Source of the DNA: Gaiellasilicea sp963789355
Lineage (GTDB): Bacteria > Actinomycetota > Thermoleophilia > Gaiellales > Gaiellaceae
DNA length: 64,000 nucleotides
Assembly (NCBI GenBank): GCA_963789355.1
Contig: CAWBKK010000010.1
Coordinates: forward strand, 434,001 to 498,000
Direction: 5' to 3'
Under the pieces are notes generated by a model. It was not told the origin of the DNA. It worked only from the letters and a program-made list of their open reading frames with translations, and did no database searches. A program made the position numbers and the translations under genes. Shown here piece by piece: positions 31,757 through 40,183 of the stretch (position 1 is the first letter of the stretch; every line of letters starts with the position of its first letter).

Positions 31757-33106
31757 TCAACCCTCCGTCGAGAAGAAGACCGATTTCACCTCGGAGTACC
31801 CGTCGAGCGCATGCATCCCGAGCTCGCGGCCGAACCCCGATTGCTTGAAGCCCCCGAACGGCGTCGTCACGCGGACGGACGAGTTCGAGTTGATGCTGAG
31901 GACGCCGCTGTCGATCGCCCGCGCGACCCGCAGCGCCTTCGCCCCGTCACGGGTCCAGATCGAGCCCGAGAGTCCGTACGGCGTGTCGTTCGCCAGCCGC
32001 ACCGCCTCGGCTTCGTCCTCGAACGGGATCAGCGCCGCAACGGGGCCGAAGACCTCCTCGCGCGCAACCCGGTCGTCGTTCGAGGCCTCGACGATCGTCG
32101 GCGGATACCAGAAGCCCTTACCGCCGGGCGTGTCGCCCCGGTAGAGGGGCTCGCCGTCGACGAACCCGGCGACCGTCTCGCGGTGCGCCGCCGAGATCAG
32201 CGGCCCCATCTCCGTCGCGTCGTCTTCGGGATCGCCGACCCTGAGCGCACGCGTCGCCGCGATCAGGAGCTCCGCGAAGCGGTCGTAGGCGCTCCGCTCG
32301 ACGAAGATCCGCGAGCGCGCGCAGCAGTCCTGGCCGGCGTTGTCGAAGACGGCGTACGGGGCCGACGCCGCCGCCCGCTCGAGGTCGGCGTCGGCGAAGA
32401 CGACGTTGCCGGACTTGCCGCCGAGCTCGAGCGTGACGCGCTTGATCGTCCCGGCCGCGCCGCGCATCACGACCTGACCGACCTCGGTCGAGCCCGTGAA
32501 GCCGATCTTGGCCACGTCCGCGTGCTCGACGAGTCGCGTCCCGACGACCGACCCCTTGCCGACGACGACGTTGACCACGCCCTCCGGGATCCCGGCCTCG
32601 AGCGCCAGCTCCGCGAGCCGAAGCGCCGAGAGCGGCGTCAGCTCGGCGGGCTTCAACACGACCGTGTTCCCGGTCGCCAGCGCGGGCCCGAGCTTCCAGG
32701 AGGCGATATTGAGCGGGAAGTTCCAGGGGACGATCAGCCCGACGACTCCGAGCGGCTCGCGGAAGGTGAACGCCTCTCCGCCCGTGACCGGGATCGTCTC
32801 GCCGTAGTGCTTGTCGACCGCACCTGCGTAGAAGTGGAAGACCTGCGCGACCATGCCGATCTCGCCGCGCGCGCCGGCGATCGGCTTGCCGACGTTGCGC
32901 GACTCGATCCGGGCCAGCTCCTCCCCGTGCTCCTCGACGAGCGTCGCCAGACGCCGCAGCAGCCGGGCGCGGTCGGCAGGTGCGACCGCGCGCCAGGTCG
33001 GGAACGACGCCTTCGCCCGCGCGACCGCCGCATCAGCCTCCTCCGCGCCAGCCTGCTCGAGCTCGGCGAGCGGCTCCTCGGTCGCCGGATTGAGGACGGT
33101 CAGCAC
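31757..33106 (-). CDS. NAD(P)-dependent aldehyde dehydrogenase (PuuC/betaine aldehyde type)
   Basis: A 449-residue enzyme. VPWNFPLNIASWK, LELGGKSGNVVFADADLE, catalytic Cys in GQDCCARSRI and FGGFKQSGFGRELG are the standard ALDH motifs. The start is taken at the GTG at 33106 (VLTVLNPATEEP) because alignment to the family begins there; an ATG at 33133 is possible and there is no clear ribosome site for either. In this cluster it probably oxidises gamma-glutamyl-aminobutyraldehyde or a similar aldehyde. Confidence 0.92.
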   Translation of the reverse strand: MLTVLNPATEEPLAELEQAGAEEADAAVARAKASFPTWRAVAPADRARLLRRLATLVEEHGEELARIESRNVGKPIAGARGEIGMVAQVFHFYAGAVDKHYGETIPVTGGEAFTFREPLGVVGLIVPWNFPLNIASWKLGPALATGNTVVLKPAELTPLSALRLAELALEAGIPEGVVNVVVGKGSVVGTRLVEHADVAKIGFTGSTEVGQVVMRGAAGTIKRVTLELGGKSGNVVFADADLERAAASAPYAVFDNAGQDCCARSRIFVERSAYDRFAELLIAATRALRVGDPEDDATEMGPLISAAHRETVAGFVDGEPLYRGDTPGGKGFWYPPTIVEASNDDRVAREEVFGPVAALIPFEDEAEAVRLANDTPYGLSGSIWTRDGAKALRVARAIDSGVLSINSNSSVRVTTPFGGFKQSGFGRELGMHALDGYSEVKSVFFSTEG

Positions 33107-33164
33107 GCCGCTATTTGACCATCTTCGTCTCAAGCACGGCGCCCGGACCGCCGATATCCCGGAG

Positions 33165-33689
33165 GTGGGAGCCGAGAAGGAAGCAGCCCAGCGGGCCGTC
33201 GAAGAGCTCGTCGCGCACTACCAGGCGAAGGCGCGCGCGGTCAGCCGCGCCGGCGTCGCCATCGGCGCGTCTGTCGGCGCCGTGGTCGGCTCGATCCCGC
33301 TCGGCCCGTTGCGCGCCGCGTGGCCGATCCCGTCGAGCTACGGGTTCGCGACACTCCTCGGCGGACTCGTCGTCGGCGTTCTGATCGGCTACGTGGTCGG
33401 CGACCCGCGCGGCAAGCTCTATCAACGCATGGCCGACCAGGCACGGCTCCAGCTTCAGCTCGAGCAGCGGATCTCCCAGAACGACGCCCGCATGGCCCAG
33501 CTGCTGACGGCCCTGACCGCCCGGGCCACTGCAGCGGCCCCGCGCCCGGCTCCACAGCCGCTCGCGGAGGCACCGCAGCCTGCACGCGTCCTGGCCCCGC
33601 CGGCCGTCGACGCGCCGCCCCCGCGGCTTCGCACGGTCGCCGCCCTCGAGGCGGCCCCTCCCCCGCTCCTGCCCCCGGTCTCCGGCTAG
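33165..33689 (+). CDS. Membrane protein with glycine-rich helices and Pro-rich tail
   Basis: About 174 residues from the GTG at 33165 (the exact start is uncertain; GGAGG overlaps it). Two helices with glycine zippers (VAIGASVGAVVGSIPLG and TLLGGLVVGVLIGYVVG), a short coiled stretch (QLQLEQRISQNDARMAQLL) and a Pro/Ala-rich tail. Unknown function. Its TAG stop forms the palindrome CTAG with the stop of the convergent puuD-like gene. Confidence 0.65.
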   Translation: MGAEKEAAQRAVEELVAHYQAKARAVSRAGVAIGASVGAVVGSIPLGPLRAAWPIPSSYGFATLLGGLVVGVLIGYVVGDPRGKLYQRMADQARLQLQLEQRISQNDARMAQLLTALTARATAAAPRPAPQPLAEAPQPARVLAPPAVDAPPPRLRTVAALEAAPPPLLPPVSG

Positions 33690-34408
33690 CCCTTCGCCTC
33701 CCGGTAGGCCCGCGCCTCGTCGACGAGGGCACGGAAGAGAGCCCCGTCGTCCCCTTCCTCGGGGTGCCAGAGCACGCCGACCGCGAAGCGCTTTCCCGGG
33801 TCCTCGAGCGCCTCGAGCGTGCCGTCGTCCGCCCACGCCGACTCGACGAGCCCGTCGCCGATCCTTCCGAATCCCTGATGGTGATGCGACTTGACCGGCG
33901 CCCGCGCGCCGAGCAGCGAGCCGAGCCGCGTGCCGTCCTTCACGTCGACCTCGTGATCGGCGAACACCCCGGGCGTGTGCTTGTGCTTCTCGTCGCCCAC
34001 GACGTCCGGGAGATGCTGGACGAGGTCGCCGCCACGGGCGACGTTCAGCACCTGTGAGCCGCGGCAGACGGCGAGCAACGGCATGTCGCGATCCAGCGCG
34101 GCACGAAGGAGCTCGAGCTCGCCGCGATCGCGTTCGGGCCGCAGCCCGCTCGTCTCCGCATGCAGCTCGTGGCCGTACTCCGCGGGGTCGATGTCGGAAC
34201 CGCCCGAGAAGAGGACGCCGTCGACCGCGTCGAGGGTCTCCTCGATCCCGTCCTCGCTCGGGGGCACGAGCAGCGCCCGGCCGCCCGCAGCCTCGACCAT
34301 CGTCACGTAGGCCAGCGGGATCACCGCGGCCGGCACGTCCCAGACTCCCCAGCGCACGCTCGGCTCGGCGTAGACCGTGATCCCGATCAGCGGTCTAGCC
34401 GCGCTCAT
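33686..34408 (-). CDS. puuD: Gamma-glutamyl-GABA hydrolase-like class I glutamine amidotransferase
   Basis: A 240-residue peptidase C26-type protein from the ATG at 34408. The nucleophile Cys is in LAVCRGSQVLNV, substrate loop VLFSGGSDIDPAEYG, VKSHHHQGF and catalytic His in GVLWHPEE, the PuuD pattern. It would release GABA or a related amine from a gamma-glutamyl intermediate. It overlaps the glutamine-synthetase-like gene by 14 nt and thus pairs with it. Confidence 0.9.
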   Translation of the reverse strand: MSAARPLIGITVYAEPSVRWGVWDVPAAVIPLAYVTMVEAAGGRALLVPPSEDGIEETLDAVDGVLFSGGSDIDPAEYGHELHAETSGLRPERDRGELELLRAALDRDMPLLAVCRGSQVLNVARGGDLVQHLPDVVGDEKHKHTPGVFADHEVDVKDGTRLGSLLGARAPVKSHHHQGFGRIGDGLVESAWADDGTLEALEDPGKRFAVGVLWHPEEGDDGALFRALVDEARAYREAKG

Positions 34409-35804
34409 AAAACCGCTGGCGCTCGTAGGAGGTGACCACCCGGTCGAAGAGCTCCTGCTCGGTGCGCGCGTAGTTGAGATAGTGGTCGACGACCTCGTCG
34501 CCGAAGGCACCGCGCGCCATCGTCCCGCCCTCGAGAGCCGCGGTCGCCTCGCGCAGAGAGTGTGGGAAGCGGTCGGCGTCCGACTCGTAGGCATTGCCCT
34601 CGAGCGCCGCCGGCAGCTCGAGGCCGCGCTCGATCCCGTCGAGGCCGGCCGCGATGATCGCGGCGAAGGCGAGATAGGGATTCGCGTCGGCACCCGGGAT
34701 TCGGGTCTCCGTCCTCAGCGCCGAACCGTGCCCGACGATCCGGAAGCCGCAGGTGCGGTTGTCGCGGCCCCAGGCGAGCGTGGTCGGCGCCCACGAGCCG
34801 GCCGCATAGCGCTTGTACGAGTTCACGTTCGGCGCGAGGAAGATCGCGAGCTCCTTCAGGTTCGCGATCTGGCCCGCCAGCCAGCCGCTGAACTCGGCCG
34901 TCTCGCCGGCGAACGCGCTCTCCTTCCCACGCCAGAGCGAGGAGTGGATGTGGCAGGACGAGCCGATCCAGGTGTGATCGGGCTTCGCCATGAAGGTGAT
35001 CGAGCAGCCGTTCAGGTGCGCGATCTCCTTGGCCCCGTTCTTGTAGACGACGTGATTGTCCGCCATCGTCAGCGCGTCGGCGTAGCGGAAGTTGATCTCG
35101 TGCTGGCCTGGCCACGCTTCGCCCTTGGAGGTCTCGACGCGCATCCCCGCTGCCTGCATCCCGTTCCGGATCCGCCGCAGGAATGGCTCGTCGTAGGTCG
35201 AGGCGAGGATGTGGTAGTCGAGGATGTACGGCACGGACGGCGTCAGGCCTTCGTAGCCCCGCGCGTGCGCCTCCGCGTAGGTCTCCTTGAGCAAGTAGAA
35301 CTCGAGCTCGGAGCCGAGCATCGGCGTCAGGCCGAGCGCCTCCGCCCGCTCGACCTGGGCGCGCAGCACCTGGCGCGGCGAGGGTGCGACCGGCGAGCCG
35401 TCGTGCCAGCCGACATCGCAGAGGACGAGCGCCGTCGCCTCGAGCCAAGGGATGCGCCGCAGCGTCGCCAGGTCGGGCTGGAGCGCGAAGTCGCCGTAGC
35501 CGCGCTCCCAGCTCGCGAGCGCGTAGCCGGGAACGGGATCCATCTCCATCTCGAGCGCGAGCAGGTAGTTGCAGCCCTCGACCGCATGCCCCGCGCCGAT
35601 CTCGTCGACGAAGAACTCGCCGTGGAGCCGCTTGCCGAGGAGCCTGCCCTGCATGTCCGTGAACGCGACGACGACCGTGTCGATCGCGCCCGACTCCACG
35701 TCGGCTCTCAGCTCGTCGAACCCCAGCACGAGGGCGATCCTACTGATCGTGCTGTCCGACACGTTGACAACGCTCGTGACAGACGGGCGTAATAGCGCTG
35801 ACAC
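34395..35804 (-). CDS. puuA: Glutamine-synthetase-like gamma-glutamylpolyamine synthetase
   Basis: A 469-residue glutamine synthetase superfamily enzyme. Motifs: FTDMQGRLLGKR, LGSELEFYLLKE, PGQHEINFRY, SSCHIHSSLW, NSYKRYAAGSWAPTTLAWGRDNRT and PGADANPYLAFAAIIAAGLDG. The adenylylation Tyr region of GlnA is absent, which fits the PuuA/GlnA3 type that ligates glutamate to putrescine or other amines. It is the first gene of the leftward operon with puuD, ALDH and SDR, and divergent from a permease gene 24 bp away. Confidence 0.9.
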   Translation of the reverse strand: MSALLRPSVTSVVNVSDSTISRIALVLGFDELRADVESGAIDTVVVAFTDMQGRLLGKRLHGEFFVDEIGAGHAVEGCNYLLALEMEMDPVPGYALASWERGYGDFALQPDLATLRRIPWLEATALVLCDVGWHDGSPVAPSPRQVLRAQVERAEALGLTPMLGSELEFYLLKETYAEAHARGYEGLTPSVPYILDYHILASTYDEPFLRRIRNGMQAAGMRVETSKGEAWPGQHEINFRYADALTMADNHVVYKNGAKEIAHLNGCSITFMAKPDHTWIGSSCHIHSSLWRGKESAFAGETAEFSGWLAGQIANLKELAIFLAPNVNSYKRYAAGSWAPTTLAWGRDNRTCGFRIVGHGSALRTETRIPGADANPYLAFAAIIAAGLDGIERGLELPAALEGNAYESDADRFPHSLREATAALEGGTMARGAFGDEVVDHYLNYARTEQELFDRVVTSYERQRFYERG

Positions 35805-35828
35805 GACACCGACGTCCTAGGAGGGCGG

Positions 35829-37439
35829 ATGGAAACGGCACCACCCCCGGGCCCGGCCCAGCACGAGAGCGACGAACAGACCCTGCACAAGCTGGGGTAC
35901 GCGCAGGAGCTCTTTCGCGGCATGGGCGGCTTCCAGAACTTCGCGATCTCGTTCACGATCATCTCGATCCTGGCGGGCTGCCTCACCTCGTACTTCGTGG
36001 CCTTCGAGCGCGGCGGCCCGGTCGCCGTCACGTACGGCTGGCTGCTGGTCGGGCTTTTCTCGACGATCATCGCCCTCGCCATGGCGGAGATCGCCTCGGC
36101 CTTCCCCACTGCGGGCGGCCTCTACTACTGGGCGTCGAAGCTCGGAAGTCCCGGCTGGGGCTGGGCGACAGGCTGGTTCAACCTGATCGGGCAGATCGCC
36201 GTCACGGCCGCCATCGGCTACGGCCTGGCGACGTTCGGAACGGTGCTCTTCGACTACTGGTTCAGCTACTCGGAGAACATGAACGACTGGTTCGGCTTCT
36301 CCGCGAACGCGTCGATCTTTGCTCTCTACGCAATCTTCCTGCTTGCGGCCGGGATCCTGAACATGTTCCAGGTCAGCATCACGGCGATGCTGAACACCGT
36401 CTCCGCGTACTGGCACATGGCCGGGGTCGCCTTCATCGTCCTGATCCTGATCGTGGTGCCCGACAACCACCAGAGCGTTGGCTACGTCTTCGGCGAGACC
36501 GTGAACGCCTCGGGCTACGGCAACGCGGCCGACAACTTCTCGAATCCGGCGTTCTGGTTCGTCTTCGGCCTCGGGCTGCTGCTCTCGCAGTACACGATCA
36601 CCGGCTTCGACGCGTCCGCGCACATGGCGGAGGAGACCCAGAAGGCATCGCGGATGGCTGCGGTCGGGATGTACATGGCGGTCGTCGTCTCGGTCGTCGT
36701 CGGCTGGATCCTCCTGCTGGCGGTGACGTTCGCGATCCCAAGCACCGAAGGCGCGCTCGAGAACATCGGCATCGTCGTGCCCTGGATCTGGGCCGAGTCG
36801 ATGAGTCAGGGTTGGGCGGAAACGCTCCTGTTCATCTGCGTCGTGGCGCAGTTCTTCTGCCTGACCGCGTCTGTCACCTCGGCGTCGCGAATGATGTACG
36901 CGTTCTCGCGCGACCGCGCCGTCCCCGGTCACCCGCTCTGGAGCAAGGTAGCGCCGAACCGGGTGCCCCGCAATGCGGTCTGGGCGATCGTCGTTCTCGC
37001 CGGAGTCCTGATGATCCCGGCGATCTGGAACTACCTGGTCGGCTACGGCGTGGGTACCGCGATCGCTGTGATCGGGCTGTACATCGCGTTCGTGATTCCC
37101 GTCTACCTTCGCTACCGGCTCCACGATCAGTTCGTGCCGGGCGCCTGGAGCCTCGGCCGCCACTACAAGTGGATCGACCTGCTCTCGCTGGCCTGGGTGG
37201 CGTTGATCACGATCCTGTTCATCTTCCCGCTCTACAAGGCGGGCCTCCCGTGGGAGGACGACTTCACCTGGGACCTGACGAACTACACGGTGCTCTGGTT
37301 CGCTGCGATCGGAATCGTCTTCGGCGGCTGGTGGTTCCTGTCGGCGAAGAACTGGTTCAAGGGACCCGTTCGCCAGGGTACGGAGGAGGAGCTCGAGCGC
37401 CGCGAGGCCGAGCTCGCCGGACGCGCGTCGGCCACCTAG
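35829..37439 (+). CDS. APC superfamily amino acid/GABA/amine permease
   Basis: A 536-residue transporter with about 12 membrane helices. Helix 1 FQNFAISFTIISILAGCLTSY and helix 6 QYTITGFDASAHMAEETQKASR match the ACT/GABA permease branch of the APC family. It is divergent from the PuuA-like gene, suggesting uptake of a polyamine or amino acid for that pathway. Its TAG stop forms CTAG with that of the convergent MFS gene. Confidence 0.9.
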   Translation: METAPPPGPAQHESDEQTLHKLGYAQELFRGMGGFQNFAISFTIISILAGCLTSYFVAFERGGPVAVTYGWLLVGLFSTIIALAMAEIASAFPTAGGLYYWASKLGSPGWGWATGWFNLIGQIAVTAAIGYGLATFGTVLFDYWFSYSENMNDWFGFSANASIFALYAIFLLAAGILNMFQVSITAMLNTVSAYWHMAGVAFIVLILIVVPDNHQSVGYVFGETVNASGYGNAADNFSNPAFWFVFGLGLLLSQYTITGFDASAHMAEETQKASRMAAVGMYMAVVVSVVVGWILLLAVTFAIPSTEGALENIGIVVPWIWAESMSQGWAETLLFICVVAQFFCLTASVTSASRMMYAFSRDRAVPGHPLWSKVAPNRVPRNAVWAIVVLAGVLMIPAIWNYLVGYGVGTAIAVIGLYIAFVIPVYLRYRLHDQFVPGAWSLGRHYKWIDLLSLAWVALITILFIFPLYKAGLPWEDDFTWDLTNYTVLWFAAIGIVFGGWWFLSAKNWFKGPVRQGTEEELERREAELAGRASAT

Positions 37440-38704
37440 GACATCGGCATGGGAAGGGGCGCTGCGGCGTCCCTTCCCGCCCGCCGGATCAGCGGCACCG
37501 CGGCGGCGGCGACGAGCGCCAGCGCACCGGCGGCCAGGAACGCGGCCGTGTACTCGCCCGTCTCCGTCCGGATCAGCCCCGCCGCCCAGGCCGCGGTCGC
37601 CGCTCCCAGCTGATGGGCGGTGAAGATCCATGCGAAGACGATCCCGGCCTGGCTGCCGAAGTGCGTGCTCGCCAGCGCAGAGGTCGGCGGCACGGTCGCG
37701 ACCCAGTCGAGTCCGTAGACGACCACGAACGCGAGCATGGCGGCGTTCGCGGTGTCGAACGCGAGCGGCAGGGCCAGCAGCGAGACGCCGCGGAGCGCGT
37801 AGTAGGCGATCAGCAGGCGGCGCGGGTCGTACCTGTCGGTGAGCCAGCCCGACGCCGTCGTCCCGATCACGTCGAAGAGCCCGATCAGCGCGAGCAGGCT
37901 CGCCGCGGTGACCTGGGTGATCCCGTGATCGTGCGCCGCCGGGATCAGATGCGTCGAGACGAGTCCGTTCGTCGTCGCGCCGCAGACGAAGAACGTGCCG
38001 GCGAGCAGCCAGAACGTGCGCGAGCGCATCGCCGAGCCGAGCGCGTCGATCGCGGCGCCGAAGGCCGGCGCGGTCACGAGCGGAGGCGGCTGCCACGACT
38101 CGTCGGCGCCGTACGGTCGCAGGCCCGCGTCTTCCGGGCGGTCGCGCATGAAGGCGACCACGGCCGGCAGGACGACGACGAGGGCCACAGCGGCGACCGC
38201 GACCGCGGCGTAGCGCCAGTCGAAGCCGGCGAGCCAGGCGAGGCCGGGCAGGAAGACGAGCTGCCCGGACGCGTAGCTGGCAGTCATCAGGCCCGTCACG
38301 AGCCCGCGCCGCCGCACGAACCAGCGGTTGGCGATGATCGCGGCCAGCGGCACGGAGACGGCGCCGGTCGCGGTCCCGTTGACGAAGCCCCAGAGCAGGA
38401 AGAGCTGCCACGTCTCGGTCATCCCGACCGTCAGCAGCGCCGAGACGGAAATCGCGCCCAGGGCGATCCCGACGACGCGCCTGACGCCGAAGCGCTCGAT
38501 CAGAGCCGCCGCGAACGGCGCTCCGAGGCCGAAGCAGAGGAGGTTCAGAGAGACCGCGAGCCCGATCGTCTCGTGGCTCCACCCGAACTCGTCGTGCAGC
38601 GGGATCAGGAGGACGCCGGTGGTCGAACGGAACCCGGACGCCAGCACGAGCGCGAGGAAGGCGACCCCTGCGACGACCCAGGCGTAGTGCACGCGCGCGA
38701 CCAC
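37436..38704 (-). CDS. MFS transporter (monocarboxylate/oxalate-formate type)
   Basis: A 422-residue 12-helix major facilitator. HYAWVVAGVAFLALVLASGFRSTTGVLLIP is the N-terminal signature of the MCT/OxlT branch, with FGVRRVVGIALG in loop 2-3. It is 1 bp downstream of the SDR gene, so the pair may import and oxidise one substrate, probably an organic acid or alcohol; which is unknown. Confidence 0.88.
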   Translation of the reverse strand: MVARVHYAWVVAGVAFLALVLASGFRSTTGVLLIPLHDEFGWSHETIGLAVSLNLLCFGLGAPFAAALIERFGVRRVVGIALGAISVSALLTVGMTETWQLFLLWGFVNGTATGAVSVPLAAIIANRWFVRRRGLVTGLMTASYASGQLVFLPGLAWLAGFDWRYAAVAVAAVALVVVLPAVVAFMRDRPEDAGLRPYGADESWQPPPLVTAPAFGAAIDALGSAMRSRTFWLLAGTFFVCGATTNGLVSTHLIPAAHDHGITQVTAASLLALIGLFDVIGTTASGWLTDRYDPRRLLIAYYALRGVSLLALPLAFDTANAAMLAFVVVYGLDWVATVPPTSALASTHFGSQAGIVFAWIFTAHQLGAATAAWAAGLIRTETGEYTAAFLAAGALALVAAAAVPLIRRAGRDAAAPLPMPMS

Positions 38705-38705
38705 G

Positions 38706-39464
38706 TCAACCCACCCAGGCGCCGCCGTTTTGATCGATCGCCTGGCCTGTCACGCCACGGCTGTCCGGCGAGAGCAGCCAGGCGACGGTGCCGGCGATGT
38801 CCTCCGGGGCGCCCATCCTGCGCAGCGGCACGTCTCCCATGGCCCGGCGGTAGGCGTCCTCGCGGGTCGAACCGATCGCCTCGGCAAACCCGTCGATCCC
38901 CTCCCACGCCATCTCGGTGTCGACCCAGCCGGGGCAGATCGCGTTCACCTGGACGTTCTCGGGGGCGAGCTCGGCGGCGAACGAGCGAACGAGTCCGAGC
39001 AGGCCCGCCTTCGAGGCGGAGTAGCCGGTATAGCCGCCGACCGCGATCCGCGCCAGGATCGACGCGATCACGACGACGTCGCGGCGTTCGGGTCCGGGCG
39101 CAAGGTGACGGAGCGCGGCGCGAGCGCAGTAATACGTGCCGGAGAGGTTCGTCGCGACGAGGTCGTCGAAGCGGTCGTCCGGCCCGTCCTCGTTCGGACC
39201 ACCGAGGCCGCTGTTCGCCACGAGAGCATGGATCGGGCCACGCTCGGACGCCGCGGCGGCGAAGGCGGCATCGACCTGACCGCGGTCGCGGATGTCGCAA
39301 GCAGCGAAGCCGGCGCCGAGTTCCGCTCCGACTGGCTGGAGGCGCTCGAGATCGCGGGCCAGCAGCGTCAGCGTCGCGCCTTCGGCGGCCAGCCGCTCGG
39401 CGATTGCCTTCCCGATCCCACGGCCGCCGCCGGTGACGACGACGTGCCTCGCTGCCAGTGTCAT
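38706..39464 (-). CDS. SDR family oxidoreductase
   Basis: A 252-residue short-chain dehydrogenase starting at the ATG at 39464 with AAGGAG 6 nt upstream. TGGGRGIGKAIAERLA, ANSGLGGPNEDG in place of the usual NNAG, YSASKAGLLG, and CPGWVDTEM. The altered NAG motif (NSG) is uncommon but tolerated. It is cotranscribed with the MFS gene. Confidence 0.9.
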   Translation of the reverse strand: MTLAARHVVVTGGGRGIGKAIAERLAAEGATLTLLARDLERLQPVGAELGAGFAACDIRDRGQVDAAFAAAASERGPIHALVANSGLGGPNEDGPDDRFDDLVATNLSGTYYCARAALRHLAPGPERRDVVVIASILARIAVGGYTGYSASKAGLLGLVRSFAAELAPENVQVNAICPGWVDTEMAWEGIDGFAEAIGSTREDAYRRAMGDVPLRRMGAPEDIAGTVAWLLSPDSRGVTGQAIDQNGGAWVG

Positions 39465-39643
39465 TGCGCTCCTTTTCCCGCTCTTTGCGCGAACTTCATC
39501 CGCCCGCGTCTCTTGTGGCTCACGGCAGCGCAGCATAGATTTTCGGTTCCTCGCGGCCCCGTCTCTTTTCGTTCCACGGGCCTGGAGCACCATCTAGAGC
39601 TTCCAGCGCGATGCGCAAGCAAGCCGTTGATTAAAGAAAAAGT

Positions 39644-39654
39644 CGCAATTTGCG
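39644..39654. promoter_or_regulatory. Palindrome upstream of ncRNA 1
   Basis: CGCAATTTGCG, an 11-bp palindrome about a central T, inside the longer conserved AAAAAGTCGCAATTTGCG. It is repeated at the same kind of distance before the second RNA, ending 21 bp upstream of the -35 box, where an activator or upstream element would act. Confidence 0.55.
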
Positions 39655-39675
39655 GCAACGGTCCTCGCACCGGTC

Positions 39676-39704
39676 TTGACGCCCGCCGGTCGAGCCCCTA
39701 CCTT
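39676..39704 (+). promoter_or_regulatory. Sigma70-type promoter of ncRNA 1
   Basis: TTGACG, 17-bp spacer, TACCTT. The same spacing is seen before the second copy. The predicted start is near 39711. Confidence 0.7.
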
Positions 39705-39710
39705 CCCCCT

Positions 39711-39822
39711 TGCAGCGAGCACGGGACGCGACTAGGTCGAGTCCGATCCGGGAGGCCGTAGGCGGAAGCCGAAAGTTCGTCGGATCGGAGGACGAAAGCG
39801 CACCCGGCTCGCTGAATTTATT
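39711..39822 (+). ncRNA. Structured small RNA, copy 1 of a tandem pair
   Basis: About 110-120 nt with no open frame. The ends pair: CAGCGAGC (39713-39720) with GCTCGCTG (39807-39814). Inside, GGAC/GTCC and GATCCG/CGGATC form stems whose bases differ in copy 2 (GGAGC/GCTCC there), which is compensatory change. TAGGTCGAG, TAGGCGGAAGCCGAAA, GGACGAAAGCGCA and GCTCGCTGAATTTATT are conserved between copies. No known family (6S, SRP, tmRNA, RNase P, common riboswitches) matches by eye. Confidence 0.65.
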
Positions 39823-39837
39823 CTGGGGCGCAATCGT

Positions 39838-39903
39838 GAACAGGGGGGCCGCTCGCGCGGCCCCCCTGTTCGCGCCAAGACCCCTGAAGGGTCGCTTCGC
39901 TCC
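39838..39903 (+). repeat. Double-hairpin dispersed repeat, copy D
   Basis: A perfect 15-bp stem (39838-39852 with 39857-39871, loop TCGC) then GCGCCAAGACCCCTGAAG and GGTCGCTTCGCTCCC. It follows ncRNA 1 by about 15 bp and would work as its terminator or 3' module. Confidence 0.75.
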
Positions 39904-39987
39904 CGGGCTCAGTGACGATCGAACCCAGGGTGCTTACCCGTCGTGTAGGGCGTGGTTGGCAAATGCGTTGCAGTAAAAGGAAAAAGT

Positions 39988-39998
39988 CGCAATTTGCG
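39988..39998. promoter_or_regulatory. Palindrome upstream of ncRNA 2
   Basis: A second CGCAATTTGCG in the same context (AAAAAGTCGCAATTTGCG), ending 21 bp before the -35 box of the second RNA, exactly as in copy 1. Confidence 0.55.
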
Positions 39999-40019
39999 CA
40001 CTCCCTAGTCTACAACCTC

Positions 40020-40048
40020 TTGACGACCCGTCCGAGACACCCTAGATT
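40020..40048 (+). promoter_or_regulatory. Sigma70-type promoter of ncRNA 2
   Basis: TTGACG, 17-bp spacer, TAGATT. Predicted start near 40055. Confidence 0.7.
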
Positions 40049-40054
40049 CGCCCT

Positions 40055-40171
40055 TGCAGCGAGCACGGAGCGCGAGTAGGTCGAGGCTCCACCGGAGGAC
40101 GAGTAGGCGGAAGCCGAAACGTCAGTCGGAGGAGCGGACGAAAGCGCAACCGGCTCGCTGAATTTATTTTT
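40055..40171 (+). ncRNA. Structured small RNA, copy 2 of a tandem pair
   Basis: About 115 nt, the same architecture as copy 1: closing stem CAGCGAGC (40057-40064) with GCTCGCTG (40153-40160), inner stem GGAGC/GCTCC, GACG/CGTC, and the conserved TAGGTCGAG and TAGGCGGAAGCCGAAA. It ends AATTTATTTTT, a U-rich tail after a GC stem, as in an intrinsic terminator. Copies are about 344 bp apart with promoter and palindrome duplicated. Confidence 0.65.
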
Positions 40172-40183
40172 GTGGCGCAATCG

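Noticed and set aside
39711..40171. 6S RNA, SRP RNA, tmRNA or RNase P for the twin RNAs
   Set aside because: No -10-like bubble, SRP apical loop, tag frame or RNase P core is seen, and two adjacent copies would be unusual for all of these.
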